Assembly: GCA_021613535.1 (NCBI GenBank)
Contig: CP075495.1
Location: 5,704,001 to 5,768,000, forward strand
Source of the DNA: Adineta vaga
Lineage: Eukaryota > Rotifera
Direction: 5' to 3'
Length of the DNA stretch: 64,000 nucleotides
In this document: positions 12,345 through 24,179 of the stretch, piece after piece
Numbering within the stretch: position 1 is the stretch's first letter
How the letters are laid out: each line of letters starts with the position of its first letter
Made by a program: the position numbers and the translations under genes
Notes under the pieces: model-generated
Database searches by the model: none
Seen by the model: only the letters and a program-made list of their open reading frames with translations
What the model was told of the DNA's origin: nothing

Positions 12345-15300
12345 TCACCGAGACGGATGTAATGAAGATGAATGATTATATTGTCCACCATTTGTTGAAC
12401 GATTATTATTCAATGAATAATCAAGTATATCCATTGGTTTTATTGTTGTTGCTATTGTTGTTGTCGTTAGATTTGATGATGATAATGACGATGATGATGA
12501 GAGATGAAGTAAATTTTCATTTGGTGATGTTAATGTATTTATGATTGGTGTTGGAAATTTACTTTCATTAGTTGATGGATAATGAAAGAGATTCGTTGAA
12601 GGTAGTGGAGGTGAAGAAGAAGAGGAAGAAGAGATTTTGGTTGTCGATGAACGACGTGCATCAAGAATATTTTTTACAGTTGAATCACTGGTACCATTAG
12701 AAGATGGACAAGTATTATTACTGTTCAAACTGAAAAAAATAATAACAGAAGTGATTAGATTGAATTGAAAATTTTCGCAAAATTACCGATTCGGTGTCGT
12801 TGATATGTCTTTATTATTCGATACAGCAGCTGTAGCTAGTGCTTGCTGTTGTATTAATGGACCGAATTGTTGAAAAAGCATTTGTGCTGTCCATGCTGGA
12901 TTAGTTAAATCTGAATTAGTCAGATAGGATGATGATGATGAAGATGACGAAGAAGAATGTAAATTTTTTCCATTTTCATCAATTTTTCCATTTGTTGTTG
13001 CTGCTAATAGATTAATTGTTGATGGTGGAAGAGTCTGTTCATTGGGTGTAGGTTCTTCATCCGATATATCTGAATATGCCGGTGAAGATGAAGTTGGTGG
13101 TGGAGGTGGAGGTGTTAGAGTTTTTTGATCTTTTTTATGGTTACTTCGATCTTTCTTTGAATTTGAATCGAGCATTGATGGTGATATAGAATTTTGATTT
13201 CGAATTGGTTCATCTTGAATATGTAAGAGAAAATGATCAGCTGGTTTAATCGATGATTTTAAATCGTCTTGATCAAGATGATTTTTATTCTCGAGAATAT
13301 TACTTTCATTATTGTTTAATTTGCACCTAGAAAGAAATCATAAAAATTCATTTCTTTCACTTATTAGATTTTAATCAATATTATGGTAAGGATTCAGAAT
13401 CAAAAAGAATGAAATTGAACTTTTTGATTGTCTCTCTCATATTTACCTTGTAGATTTTGGTGAAAGAATTTGTTCAGTATGATTTAATGGTGAAGATAAA
13501 ACAAGTTTCGATGAAATTTGTGGACATGGCCATGATAATGTTGATGGTGAACAATTTTCTATTGTTTTTATAGTTGATGGTGGAGAATTAACGATGGCTG
13601 GTGATGGAATTGCTTGTCGATGATGTTCAGGTGAACAACGTATAGATGAAGGTGGAGAAGTACGACGAACATAATCAGCAACATTAGCGAGAATATGTGC
13701 AACATCTTCTTCATCACGAGTACTCGCCTGTGGAATAATTGCTGCCGTTTCTGGTTTTTTATGTGCATTACTTAAATGATAATTGAGTGCAATAGTTGAA
13801 GCAAAACGTTTATGACATTGAGCTTCAGTACATGAGATTAATTGAGGTTCGAGATTAGTTGTTGTTGTTGCTGCTTCGGAAGAAGAAAATGTTTGATTAC
13901 TTGCTCGATGGGGTGAAGGTAATGGTGAAGAATTAGTTGAAACTTCTTCCATTATTGTCGTTGTTATATTATTCAGACGTTTTGATTGTCTTGATTTAAT
14001 ATTATTACGAAGTTTACGATCATCGACTCCTATTGTAACAGTATTGGATGTAATTTGTTGACATACAGATACTGATTGTTGTGTTACACAACGATTTGTT
14101 CCACCGGCACTATTACGTTTCGATCGACTAGTTTTATTATTACTTCGAGGATCATAGTCACTTGTTGGTGATTCACATGTTAATCTATCATGTAATAAAT
14201 AAGATATTGATCAATTCGATTTTAGAAAAAGAGGAAGTGATGGATTTCTTTTACCTTGGACAAGCCCAGTCTTGTTTTGTCGAATCAAGTAATGTACCAA
14301 CATAGGTTTTTCCTCGCCATGTGACATTAACAACGAGTACACCTGAAGCAAAAAGAAAAAAAACATTTATATGAATCTTTGTGTGTCTTAAGAAAAATTA
14401 AATCTCTAATTTAAAGGTAAAATAATTACTACCATAGTGAATAAAAAGAAAAAGAAGTTTTTCATCTCTGAATAAGTGATGCGTATGATTAATTGATTTC
14501 ATATCTTATATGCAACTGTTAATTGAGCTGGAAAATAGAAATTAGTGGATAGATACTATCAAGAAAACAAGAGTTGTTACTCATCATGATGATAAGATTA
14601 TATATATATAGATAGAAAGAAATATATTTTATGTATGCATTATATTCTGACGATCAATTCTCGAAGTATACTATTGATATATAAAAACAGAACAAGCAAC
14701 ATCTGTTACGTCTGATTATTTATTACTGATGTTTTAGCATCTATACAATCGTGTATGTTTATTATTATTATGACGATGTGCTGCTATTTCTAGTAGTTTT
14801 TCTTCTTCTTTATACGACTACAATTATTGTTGCTTACCGCTGTCGGTTTCATTCCAGACGATGCCTTCTAAAACGACGCTTGTACCCTAACAGAAAAGAA
14901 AAAGAAATGGAATGAATGAATATATTACGGCAAGGAAATGAGATTTAACGAAAAATAACGTACGGGCTCACAAGGACCAAGATGATCAGGTTCAGTTGCC
15001 AAACCAATAGAGACTGTTTCGACGCATGCATCAACTTTGGTTGAAGACGAAGACTGCTTAATAAAACAAACAAAAGAATAATAAAGAAACGATGTTTTCT
15101 TTTAATATGTATGTATATAAATATATATATAAAGCAGGTTTCATCATTAGAAATCGAGCAAATAAATAAAAAATTAGAACTACTGCAAAATTTCAACAGT
15201 AAAAATCGACAAAATGACATACATTTAAATCATCTCGTTTAAATCGTTTTGTTGAAGAAATATCATCCATATTTGCCATTAAATCATTGTTATTATTATC

Positions 15301-15645
15301 AATTGTGACCGAACGTTTCGTTGCTTGTTGTTGTTTACCATTAAATGCTGGTGAAGATGGTCGACGTGTAGGAGTTGTACTATTAGATAGAGAAGTACGT
15401 TTTAAACGTTGAATATTAGTTGATATCGAATGAGAATGATTGTCTTCTTCAGACATGTATGATGAAGGTGAATTAAGATCGTTATATTGTTGTTGTTTTG
15501 TAGTATGTCGCTTAATTTTCAATACGAGCGGAGATGATGACGATGAACTATTGTTCATATCATTTTCATTTGATATGTGAGATTGTTGTTGTTGGGATTT
15601 TGATGACGTTATCGTTGTTGGACGTTGTTCAATGAGAAGATTCAT
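12345..15645 (-). CDS. ZNF608/ZNF609/Scribbler-like protein A (with C2H2 finger)
   Basis: Seven exons in transcript order (15645-15223, 15056-14964, 14886-14838, 14342-14255, 14184-13447, 13326-12787, 12729-12345) give 771 residues. The family's N-terminal block is plain: [20 protein letters not shown], then [34 protein letters not shown] (about residues 168-228). A single C2H2 finger follows, [12 protein letters not shown] to LSNAHKK, spaced C-x4-C-x12-H-x4-H (Cys336, Cys341, His354, His359). Farther on is the ZNF608/609 signature [10 protein letters not shown] (about 545). The rest is Ser/Gln/Asn/Pro-rich and probably disordered. Vertebrate and fly homologues are nuclear transcriptional regulators; fly Scribbler/Brakeless is a corepressor. 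Exon 2 has a CAGCAG-type alternative acceptor that would drop one Gln. The reading frame stays open upstream of the chosen ATG, but through CA-repeat sequence, so I treat that as 5' UTR. Confidence 0.88.
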
Positions 15646-17878
15646 CGTGTGATGACGATGACGAGGCGGCTCATGCTGTTGCCTTACTTGGTCTTTGTAT
15701 GTGTATATATGTGTATATATGTGTGTGTGCGTGTGTGTTTGCTGGGTGGTCCTATAACCGGGCAGAGAGTGAGAGAGAGAACAATAACAAAAGCACAGAA
15801 GAGAGAGAGAGAGGGAGGGAGGGAAAAGAAAAGGAGAATATAACGCACGTATTGGCAATTAAGGACGGGCTTGGATTAGAAGAGGAAAGTCATATTGTGG
15901 ACTGTTGCTATTGCTGCTACTGCTATTACTGCTTCTACTTCTGCTATGATTTATTCCTTTTCCTTCTTTTTCTGCTTTTTGTCGACGGGTCAGTCTATTT
16001 CACATTTGTGAAGAACAAAGAAAATATTAACATGACGAGAAGAAGACGAAGAAGAAGAAGAAAAGACCATTTGTCGTTCTGCACATACACATACTCTATT
16101 CAGAACTACGTTTGCTTATAGAGAGTGATGATTGTCGTCGTCTCGTTTTTTTTTCTTCTTCTTTTCTTTCTTTTTCGTCTCGAGAGAAATGAATGTGTCG
16201 ATGCAAAAGATATATTTTTCTTCTTCTTCTTCTTTTCTATCGTTCGTTCGTACGTTCGTTTCTTCGTTCGGGCGGTCGGTCTGTCTCGTCCGAAGGGAAG
16301 AAAAAGAAGAAAATGTGGGCTCTCACTCGCCTTTTTGATGCCTATCTTACGTGCATACACTCGTGCGTTTGTGTGTTGTTGAAAGAGTTTCGGTCGGGCA
16401 CACGTTCTTTACTCGTTCGTTTGTTCGCCTTCTTCCTTTCCCTTCTTTTCCTTTATATTTTTAGCTAACACGCAAATGGATTCGAGGTCTACATATGCCT
16501 TTGCTCTTGCTCTCTTCCGCTTTCTCATCTTCTCATTTCCATTTCATCACCGTCATTGTCGACAAGCTGCATCGGATTATAATGGTAAATTCGTAGTTCT
16601 CTATTAGCTACGATAAGTTTATGTTTATATATATATATATATATAGAAAGAAATGTCTATGGGCAGAGAAACACTTCAGTCTTTTTCGTTTCTTTTCTTT
16701 CAAGAGATTCTTAAAACATTGAATGAAGTCCTGTTTTTAATTGACATCTCAATTTCTTCCATTTCGATAGGGGTAATTTTGCAAATATCGAAATGAAGTA
16801 TTCAATTCGATACTGATTCTGATTTATATTCTCATTGTCTCAATCAATCTATGTATGTGTACTATGTCAATATATCTATTAATCATAGTTGCAATGGTTT
16901 ATATAAAAATAATGATGTTTTTGAAAACTATACATGTATATACATAAACAAAAGAAGAGAGAAATCGAAGTGATAATTTTTTATTTAGATAACTTTATCT
17001 TTTTTGACAAGCTATTGTGATGATGAAGTTCGTATCATATTTATTTTCTGTCCTCATATTCAGACTTGATTTATGAAAGTACTATTAGATATACTTCTAC
17101 TATGTATATATTGAACCGCTTTGAGCTCTTCTACAAATCGATATATAATTTTAATGTGAACATATATACATATGCAATCATTGTTTGTTACTTTTCAATG
17201 TAACATTGATCATAATCGAAAGAAACGAAGAAGAAATGTGAAGAGAGGAAATTGCATAATGTCAAGAAAAATTTTCTATTATGAACAAGCACGCACACAC
17301 CTCATTGACGAAAGAGATTGGATAATACGATGGACTTGACTTGTTTGATAAAATATGCGTAATAAAGAATATCGAAAAAACATTCCTAGCTACTTGAATT
17401 GAAAACAACAACAACAACAACAATAACAACGACATTATCAAAATGCTATATGAAAACAAAATGATGATTCATCATTATTTCATCGTTTTTCACCTTAATG
17501 AAAAACAACACCGTGAACATAAAATCAAAGCCGTATATATATATATATATTCGTTCTTTTTCTTTTCTTGTTGTTTGTTTGATGATTATAGAGCAATAGT
17601 GATAGTAATAGCAATAGTACTAGTAATCGTAGCAATCAAAGAAAGAGCGAATAAATTTACACAGAGGTTATAGGTCTCTTTCTCCAAGAACATAGAACAT
17701 CCGACTAGAATAGATAAACTGAAGGAAAGAATATATACAACAATAATAACAACAATTAGAAACAAAGAAAAGAAGAAAGAAGGAACCAATTTTTACTAGA
17801 CATCAGAGCACCTTGTTACATATGTTTTAAAGAAAGAAAAAAGAACACACATACACAAATAATTGAGTATCTGATCAA

Positions 17879-17911
<33 letters not shown>

Positions 17912-17919
17912 CACAGAAA
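15646..17919. other. Intergenic between the two ZNF608/609-like genes
   Basis: About 2.3 kb separating the 3' end of copy B from the start of copy A. It contains GT/AT repeats (15698-15733), a GA tract (15772-15830), GAA/TTC tracts (16032-16062, 16215-16236) and an AC-then-AT repeat (17881-17911). No ORF is convincing. It must hold the 5' UTR and promoter of copy A and the 3' UTR of copy B. Confidence 0.5.
17881..17911. repeat. (AC)n(AT)n microsatellite
   Basis: About ten AC units followed by about six AT units, immediately downstream of the stop codon of ZNF608/609-like copy B and therefore likely in its 3' UTR. Confidence 0.9.
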
Positions 17920-20489
17920 CTAGCGCGACGATTTCGACAGAGAAGATGACGGTGAAGTAGAACAGACAGATGGAAAACGGGGTGTTGTCAGTGGATTAAA
18001 ATAAAGTTGTGGAGGAATTGATAGATAAGATGAAGGAGAAACAGCAGATGATGATGGTGATAGTTTATTTTTGTTGGTATTACTGTGCAATGCGGATGTT
18101 GGTGAGTGATGATGGGGATGAAATTGTGATAAACCGAATGAATGTGGTGGTCCATGAAGAAATGGTGATGGAGGATAGTAAGTGGTTGGATTGGTTGGTG
18201 GCGAAAAAAGTAAACTATTAGCAAATGGATGTGGTGTTAGTAGAGAAGACGGTGTGGATAATGTTTCTTTAGTTTTTGATTTCGATGTTTTACTTGTAAA
18301 TGAAGATAAAAATGATGGTGTTATTAACGAGGATGGTGATGATAATGATGATTTCGAAGGTGACGGAGTTTGTACGATTGGATTATTATACGATGAAGAA
18401 TTATTATCGATTTTGATTGTTGTTTTTGTATTTGATAAATCCATTGGAATTGATGGAGTTGATGGTTCAATATTGTCTGTTTGTGGCAAAATAATTGATT
18501 TCTCTTGTATTGATGGTGGTGGACTGGATGATGTTGTACTGGTACCACTAGTTGTTGGACTAACACTTCTACTTGAACAATTATCACCTGTTTCATCATC
18601 TACACCATTTCGTACTAGAGTTTTTTCTCCTGATATTGAATTTGTTTCATCTTCATCATTGACACTTGTCGATGAGGATGATGGTGCACCACTACCAGTA
18701 TCGGTTAGTTTGTCTGTTATTAATGTTTCATCAGATTTGGACCGTGGTGCTTCAGGAATTTTGAATGAATTAGATTTTGATGTTGTACTTGGTGTTACTG
18801 TTGTGTATGTACCTCGACGTTTACCATTTCGTAAGATTCGTTCTGTTGGTTCATTAGACGAAGAATTTTGATTTAATTGTGAAGGAATCACTGATTGTAG
18901 TGGCGATGAAGACGACAATGATGATGTTGCTGTTGAAGTTAATAAATAATCTCGATTATGATTATGATGATGACTATGTCGATTATGTTTAGTTGGTCGA
19001 ACATCAGATTTATAACTATTAATAGTAAATAGAAAGAACAAAGGTAAAAAAAATTTAATTGACAATAAGTTTTATTATTATTTCTATTTCTTTGCTTTCT
19101 TTCTTTTTTTTTCTATATTTTAAAATGGTCTGCTCAAGTGAGATAGAGAATGAGTTCGAGTAGCCTCTTAAAGAACGTCGTATAGAGTGAGACTCTTCAT
19201 AACATACAAATTCTCGTTCTCTTTTTGCCTCTCTTTGCTTCTATTCATGATTAAAAAGGAATTGCCTTCAAGGCAATACTTACCGAGGTGGAGCCCAATT
19301 TTGTTCAGTTGTATTAAGCAATGCACCAACATAAGTTTTGCCTAAAGCATATTATATTTAATGAAATTTAATAGTGAATAGACAAAAAAAGAAAGTACTT
19401 ACCTCGCCAAGTAATATTTACAACAAGTACACCTAAAAGTTAATACATTTCAAAAAATCGAATCATCCTATATTGAGAAAGATTTTCATTACCTTTATCT
19501 GTTTCATTCCAAACAATTCCTTCCAAAACTACATTGGTACCAGGTTCACATGAACCAAATGATGATTCATCCGTTACGGATGACTGATCAACAGTTTTTG
19601 GATGAGTGGGATGATTAGTAGTATCATTATTAGATAATTCATTGGTCGTATTTGTTTCATTATTTGATGATCGTTGTTTTTTCTTTAAAGAAGAAGAAAA
19701 ATGCATGAATGAATTAATTGACAGATTTACACATTTATTCTGTCTCTTGAAGATAAGTGTTGTATGACGACAACGATGAATAGCAGACAGACATAGGACA
19801 GGACAAGAAGAAGAAGAAGAAGAAGAAGAAATAAAGCAGCTGCGTGCACATACACACACACATCTAGAGTGTGTGTGTATATATGCAAAGAGAAAAGTAA
19901 ATAGGGCGAATGCACACGCATACACGCACACATCAAGATATCATTATCCCTCGGGGATGCCGCGCGCGCGAAAGAGAAATAGAGATTGAATTTCCTTTCT
20001 GTCTTTCGCGCTTCAATTGTATTGTATTCTATACAATATATATATTACCTTTTTCTTACTGACTGATTGTTGTTGTTGTTCCTCTTGCTGTTGTTGTTGT
20101 TTGTTAATATTACCATTATTATTATCATCGTTTGTATTTATCGTGTCATCAACCATTGTAAGTTTACGCTTACGTGATGATGAGGATGATGATGATGTTT
20201 TAGTTGTCTTCACTTTAACTTCAACGGTCGTAGTCGTAGTTGTGGTAGTTAATAAAGTCGTATCATTTTCATTGTCAACTGAATCTGATAATTGTTGTTT
20301 CATTGTGGTCATTGAATTATTACAATCGATAGATTTTTCTTGTAAATGATTAATTTTTTCATCAAATTTTGCTGATGAGATTGTATTTGAATTAGTTAAT
20401 AAATCTGTTTTATTATTTCGTGGAAGTGTAAGACGAAGACGTTTTGCTGAATCAGTTTGTGATGATGGTGAAGAGTTAATCATCATCAT
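17920..20489 (-). CDS. ZNF608/ZNF609/Scribbler-like protein B (no C2H2 finger)
   Basis: Five exons in transcript order (20489-20049, 19682-19493, 19432-19403, 19341-19284, 19015-17920) give 604 residues. It shares the diagnostic block with the neighbouring copy: [29 protein letters not shown] and GKTYVGALLNTTEQNWAPPR (about residues 186-239). After that it enters a 365-residue Ser/Thr/Pro/His-rich tail and stops at 17920, with no C2H2 finger and no SPAYSDISD motif. The N-terminal exon carries basic clusters (SRKRKLT, SVSKKK) that could be nuclear signals, and a poly-Gln run. The start at 20489 is the first in-frame ATG. An acceptor-like TTTTTAG at 20518-20513 leaves open an upstream coding exon. 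Introns after WNETD-G and after PR match copy A; the one after TWR is private. Confidence 0.82.
19805..19830. repeat. (GAA)n microsatellite in intron 1 of copy B
   Basis: About eight to nine AAG units inside the first intron of the finger-less ZNF608/609-like gene, followed by GT repeats near 19854-19878. It creates a spurious poly-Ser reading frame on the minus strand. Confidence 0.85.
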
Positions 20490-21072
20490 ATTAGATAAAA
20501 AACAAATGTCATCTAAAAACAATGTAGACAACTGAAAGCATTAAAAACGATAACAGAGACAACTTTCGACACACAAAAAGCAGCTGGACTTTTCATGCTG
20601 ATTTGAATACACATATACACTGCAAATGATTGCCTTTGCTTTCTCTTCTCTTCTCTTCTCTCTCTCCTCTCTCGCCACCACTACTGCAAAAGAATAGCCA
20701 CTTCACGCGCGCACACACACACTTCGCTCTCTTCTTTCCTTCAACACAAACATAATTTATAGATCTACTCGCTCCTTGCGCTCTTTCTTTCTCCTATACG
20801 TATTTAACGCTTGTCGCGCACTTGAGTGTGTACAATTACAGATTCGCTAGCCTTCTCTTTCTGTTGTTCATCGTGTGATAACACACGCACATACACATAT
20901 ATATATACACCAAACGTATACGTGTATAGATGTATATACATGTATATGCATACGTACGTACACGATGAACTCTCCCCCTCCTCCTTCTGTTCGTTCATTC
21001 AATCATTCATTATTACAATCAATGCTTGCAGACATCGAAGATAGGCAATAGAAAAGCAAAGGAGAAAGAAAG

Positions 21073-21125
21073 AGAGAAGGGGAGAGAGAGAAGGGGAGAG
21101 AGAGAAGGGGAGAGAGAGAGAGGAG
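21073..21125. repeat. GA-rich minisatellite
   Basis: Three to four tandem copies of a unit close to AGAAGGGGAGAGAG (14 nt), ending in a longer GA run. A purely purine strand of this kind can adopt triplex or other non-B structure. Confidence 0.8.
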
Positions 21126-23460
21126 AGCAGAGGGGAGAAAGAGAAATCATCAAACGACGCGAATGATTAGAATAACAATCGACATCAAGTGCGTGTGTAC
21201 GACAGGAGACAGACGGCGGATGAACGACAGAAAATTCACTTAGCACGGAGGAGTGAACAAGCGAGAAAGAACACCCTCTTCTTTTCTTTATGTCGATTAG
21301 CAAGCTCTGTTGCCAGAAGGCATAAAGTGACAGCTTTGTTGCTAGTAGACATTCTAAACCATCGAATAAATATTGAATTTCAATCTTGCCCATCTTCTAT
21401 TGCTCATAAAGTACAATATATATTACTCTTCTAATTCGATGCTTTTGTATATTTTAATGTGCGAGAACGTGTATAGATGAATATATGTCAGGAAACAGAA
21501 CACAGGCATACACATATATACATATCAAGGTGAGATCGAAAAGATGAATGATGAATGACTATATGAATGAGGTATATAATCATTGTTGTCGTTTGAGCGA
21601 CAAATTGTAAGTGTACGACTATATGATGGGGGAGACGAGGACAACGACGACGACAATAATGTACGCATCGATAGTTGTCGATTACATCACATATTGAACG
21701 GATTAACTTTAGTTGTCGTCATCGTTGTATTGGTGCCTCCCGTGACATTTTATTCTTTTGCTGCTCTGCGATTTCACATAGGCACGATAAATTGGTTGAT
21801 TAAATATTGACTGTACACACATGGATGAGAGAATAAGAGAAAGACATGATGACAGCATGACAACGAATCAGAGAAGTCACTATGCCGCAGGGAGTTTCTC
21901 TCAAACTGAGCAACAAACATCATGCATGCCGATATTGTTGATCTTTTGATGTCGATGACACTAACACTCGCTTGCGCGCTAATTACGACAGCCTTCCGCA
22001 GTAAACAAACTGCTCTCATTCATTCACTCAGTTATTCTATAGAACGTCGACTAATACTACCCTTCCGCTCGACAGAGCGCACATACTGTTATTCTTCAAG
22101 TCATGCGCTTATATTCACTTATTCGTCCAATGTTAAATGACTTTTTATTATTGTCGAACAAAGAAAAAAGAAAAGAAAAAATATATAAGTAGATACACAC
22201 ACACATACTCACACAATTATCATTGTCCGACATCGATTATGTATGTATAAATATGTGTATATATACATATATATATATAAGATAGTCTAATTTCATTCAA
22301 AGATCAAATTATGTACACCGAATAGATTCCAGTTTCTAGGCTCAATAGAAAACAGGCGCGAACAAGGGACAAGAAATACTCCGAGGGGGTTGGATAATGT
22401 GCACATCGTGTAAAAAGAAAGAGGAAGAGAGAGAGAGAGGGGAGAGAGAGAGAAAAGAAAAACGACAATGACGGCAACGTGTATGTATATACTACTACCC
22501 TTCACTACTCTATAGCTGTTAGACAGAACAGAATCAACGAAAAGAAGGAAACGAGCACGAGCACACGCATATACACAGACAAACACATTGCTCGCTAGGC
22601 GTCGGCGACGGAAAGAGCGAGGATGGAGATCAAAACCAAGCGGGTAAAGACATGAAGAACAACGAATACGACGAGTAAAGAAGGCGTATAGTATAGTGGC
22701 AACAGACAGACGATGATGATGATGATGATGCTGTTACTACTATCGCTTCCACTCAAGGGAGTCGCATCATTTCACACTCAAAAGGCAATTGACACCTCTT
22801 CTAGCGCGTACATTGATGATAGACGACATAGACATATAAAGTGTTGAAAGAATAACGATGAGACTTAATTTAGTTGAACAACAAATTTTCTTTTTAATAG
22901 ATGAGAACTTTTCTATAGATATGTACGTACGTACATATATCTATATAAGCAATTAGCGAATACATAGCATCTGGCTCAAACAAGACCAGTCAATCTTTCT
23001 ATAGATATTTTCACCGAACAGTCATTACGTGCATGCCCTTTGACACGATTGACAGACAGGCACAAGGTACAAGTATCTCTCAAGAGACATGATTCGAATA
23101 TCAAAGAAATTAGTTATCGTCCGCTGTAGCCTTGAGAGGAAAAGAGTTCTATACGTTTATATATATATATTTATCTATGGATATACCCTATAACGTATCG
23201 AATGATGTTGATGATGATGATGATGACGACGACAATATATATTAAAGTAGATCTATTATATACATGTGATGTATTGCACAATCATCTTGTTCTATGTGTG
23301 TTTGTATAACAGTATGGTATTCGTGGCTTTTATCAATACATAGAACGAGAAGAAAATATTGAAGCAAGGAAAAAAGAAGACAAAAAGGTAATAAGAAATA
23401 GTGTACTAAAATTCAACAGCAATAATTAATTAGCGGTTACTACACACACGATATCTTGTC

Positions 23461-23500
23461 ATCGTCATCGTCGTCGTCGTCGTCGTCCTCCTCCTCCTCG
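23461..23500. repeat. Trinucleotide repeat (CGT)n(CCT)n
   Basis: ATCGTC passes into repeated CGT units and then CCT units. On the minus strand it reads as repeated Asp and Glu codons in a 99-codon ORF, which I regard as spurious. Confidence 0.8.
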
Positions 23501-24147
23501 CCATCTATTTTCTCTCGGTCACCCCTATCGCTTACATCAGTGAAAAGAAACTGAGAGAGAGAGAGAGAGCGCTCATTCGTCGTCGCGTTTACGACATGAA
23601 ACGGAAAGGAAGAGAAAGAGAGAACTCCATTTATGTGGATAAACGAGGATTTGATGAAATATGAGCTATGCGTGCATATGTGATGGGAAGAAGAAGAAGA
23701 AGAAAAGAGAAAGATGTGCTTTTCATTGCAATTAATCAAACGAGAACAGGCAAATGATGACGGCTGAACGAATAACGACCAGAAATATAGTACAAGCTTT
23801 ATCCTGTTTTCTTCACTATTTTTCTCTTGGGAAAAGTGTTGTAATATGGTAACTCATTAAGTTCAACAATTATAAAATGAAGGAAATGACGAAGAAGAAG
23901 AAGAGGGGAAAAGGAAAGATCTTTTATGTGTTATATGCGCGTGTTTCAATGATGATGATCGACGGAAACGAGTACAGTTAGTCAATGCTAATCTGTTGCC
24001 TTACAGTATGCGTCTATTTACAAGTATGTATACGCGATAATATGATCTTTGCATACGAGTGGAGAGAAAGAGAGAAATAAGAAGACAAAGTAAACTGCTC
24101 GTCGTCATCAAACAATTGAATCTGATCAAGAAGTGCAGCTTACAACA

Positions 24148-24148
<1 letters not shown>

Positions 24149-24178
<30 letters not shown>

Positions 24179-24179
24179 C
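24149..24179. repeat. (CA)n(TA)n microsatellite
   Basis: Alternating CA then TA dinucleotides in the large non-coding region, the same compound type as at 17881-17911. Confidence 0.85.

Noticed and set aside
11923-12391. Overlapping ORFs of 74-152 codons rich in Phe, Ser, Lys
   Set aside because: They arise from poly-purine/poly-pyrimidine sequence on both strands at once and have no protein-like composition; likely UTR.
12783-12960. Possible CRISPR or tandem array from repeated GATGAAGATGA units
   Set aside because: These are Ser-codon runs in copy A's coding exons and simple repeats, not direct repeats with spacers; the genome is eukaryotic.
16106-16468. Four overlapping ORFs in both strands
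   Set aside because: TTC/GAA repeats keep several frames open at once; repetitive composition, no conserved motif.
18182-18871. 229-codon plus-strand ORF rich in Asp and Val
   Set aside because: It is the antisense shadow of the last exon of ZNF608/609-like copy B; the minus strand is supported by splicing and conserved motifs.
19440-19931. 163-codon minus-strand ORF starting at a GTG in a CA repeat
   Set aside because: Only 19682-19493 is exon (copy B); the upstream part is intron with a GAA repeat.
23440-23739. 99-codon minus-strand ORF with poly-Glu/Asp end
   Set aside because: Acidic run comes from the (CGT)n(CCT)n repeat; no other coding signal.
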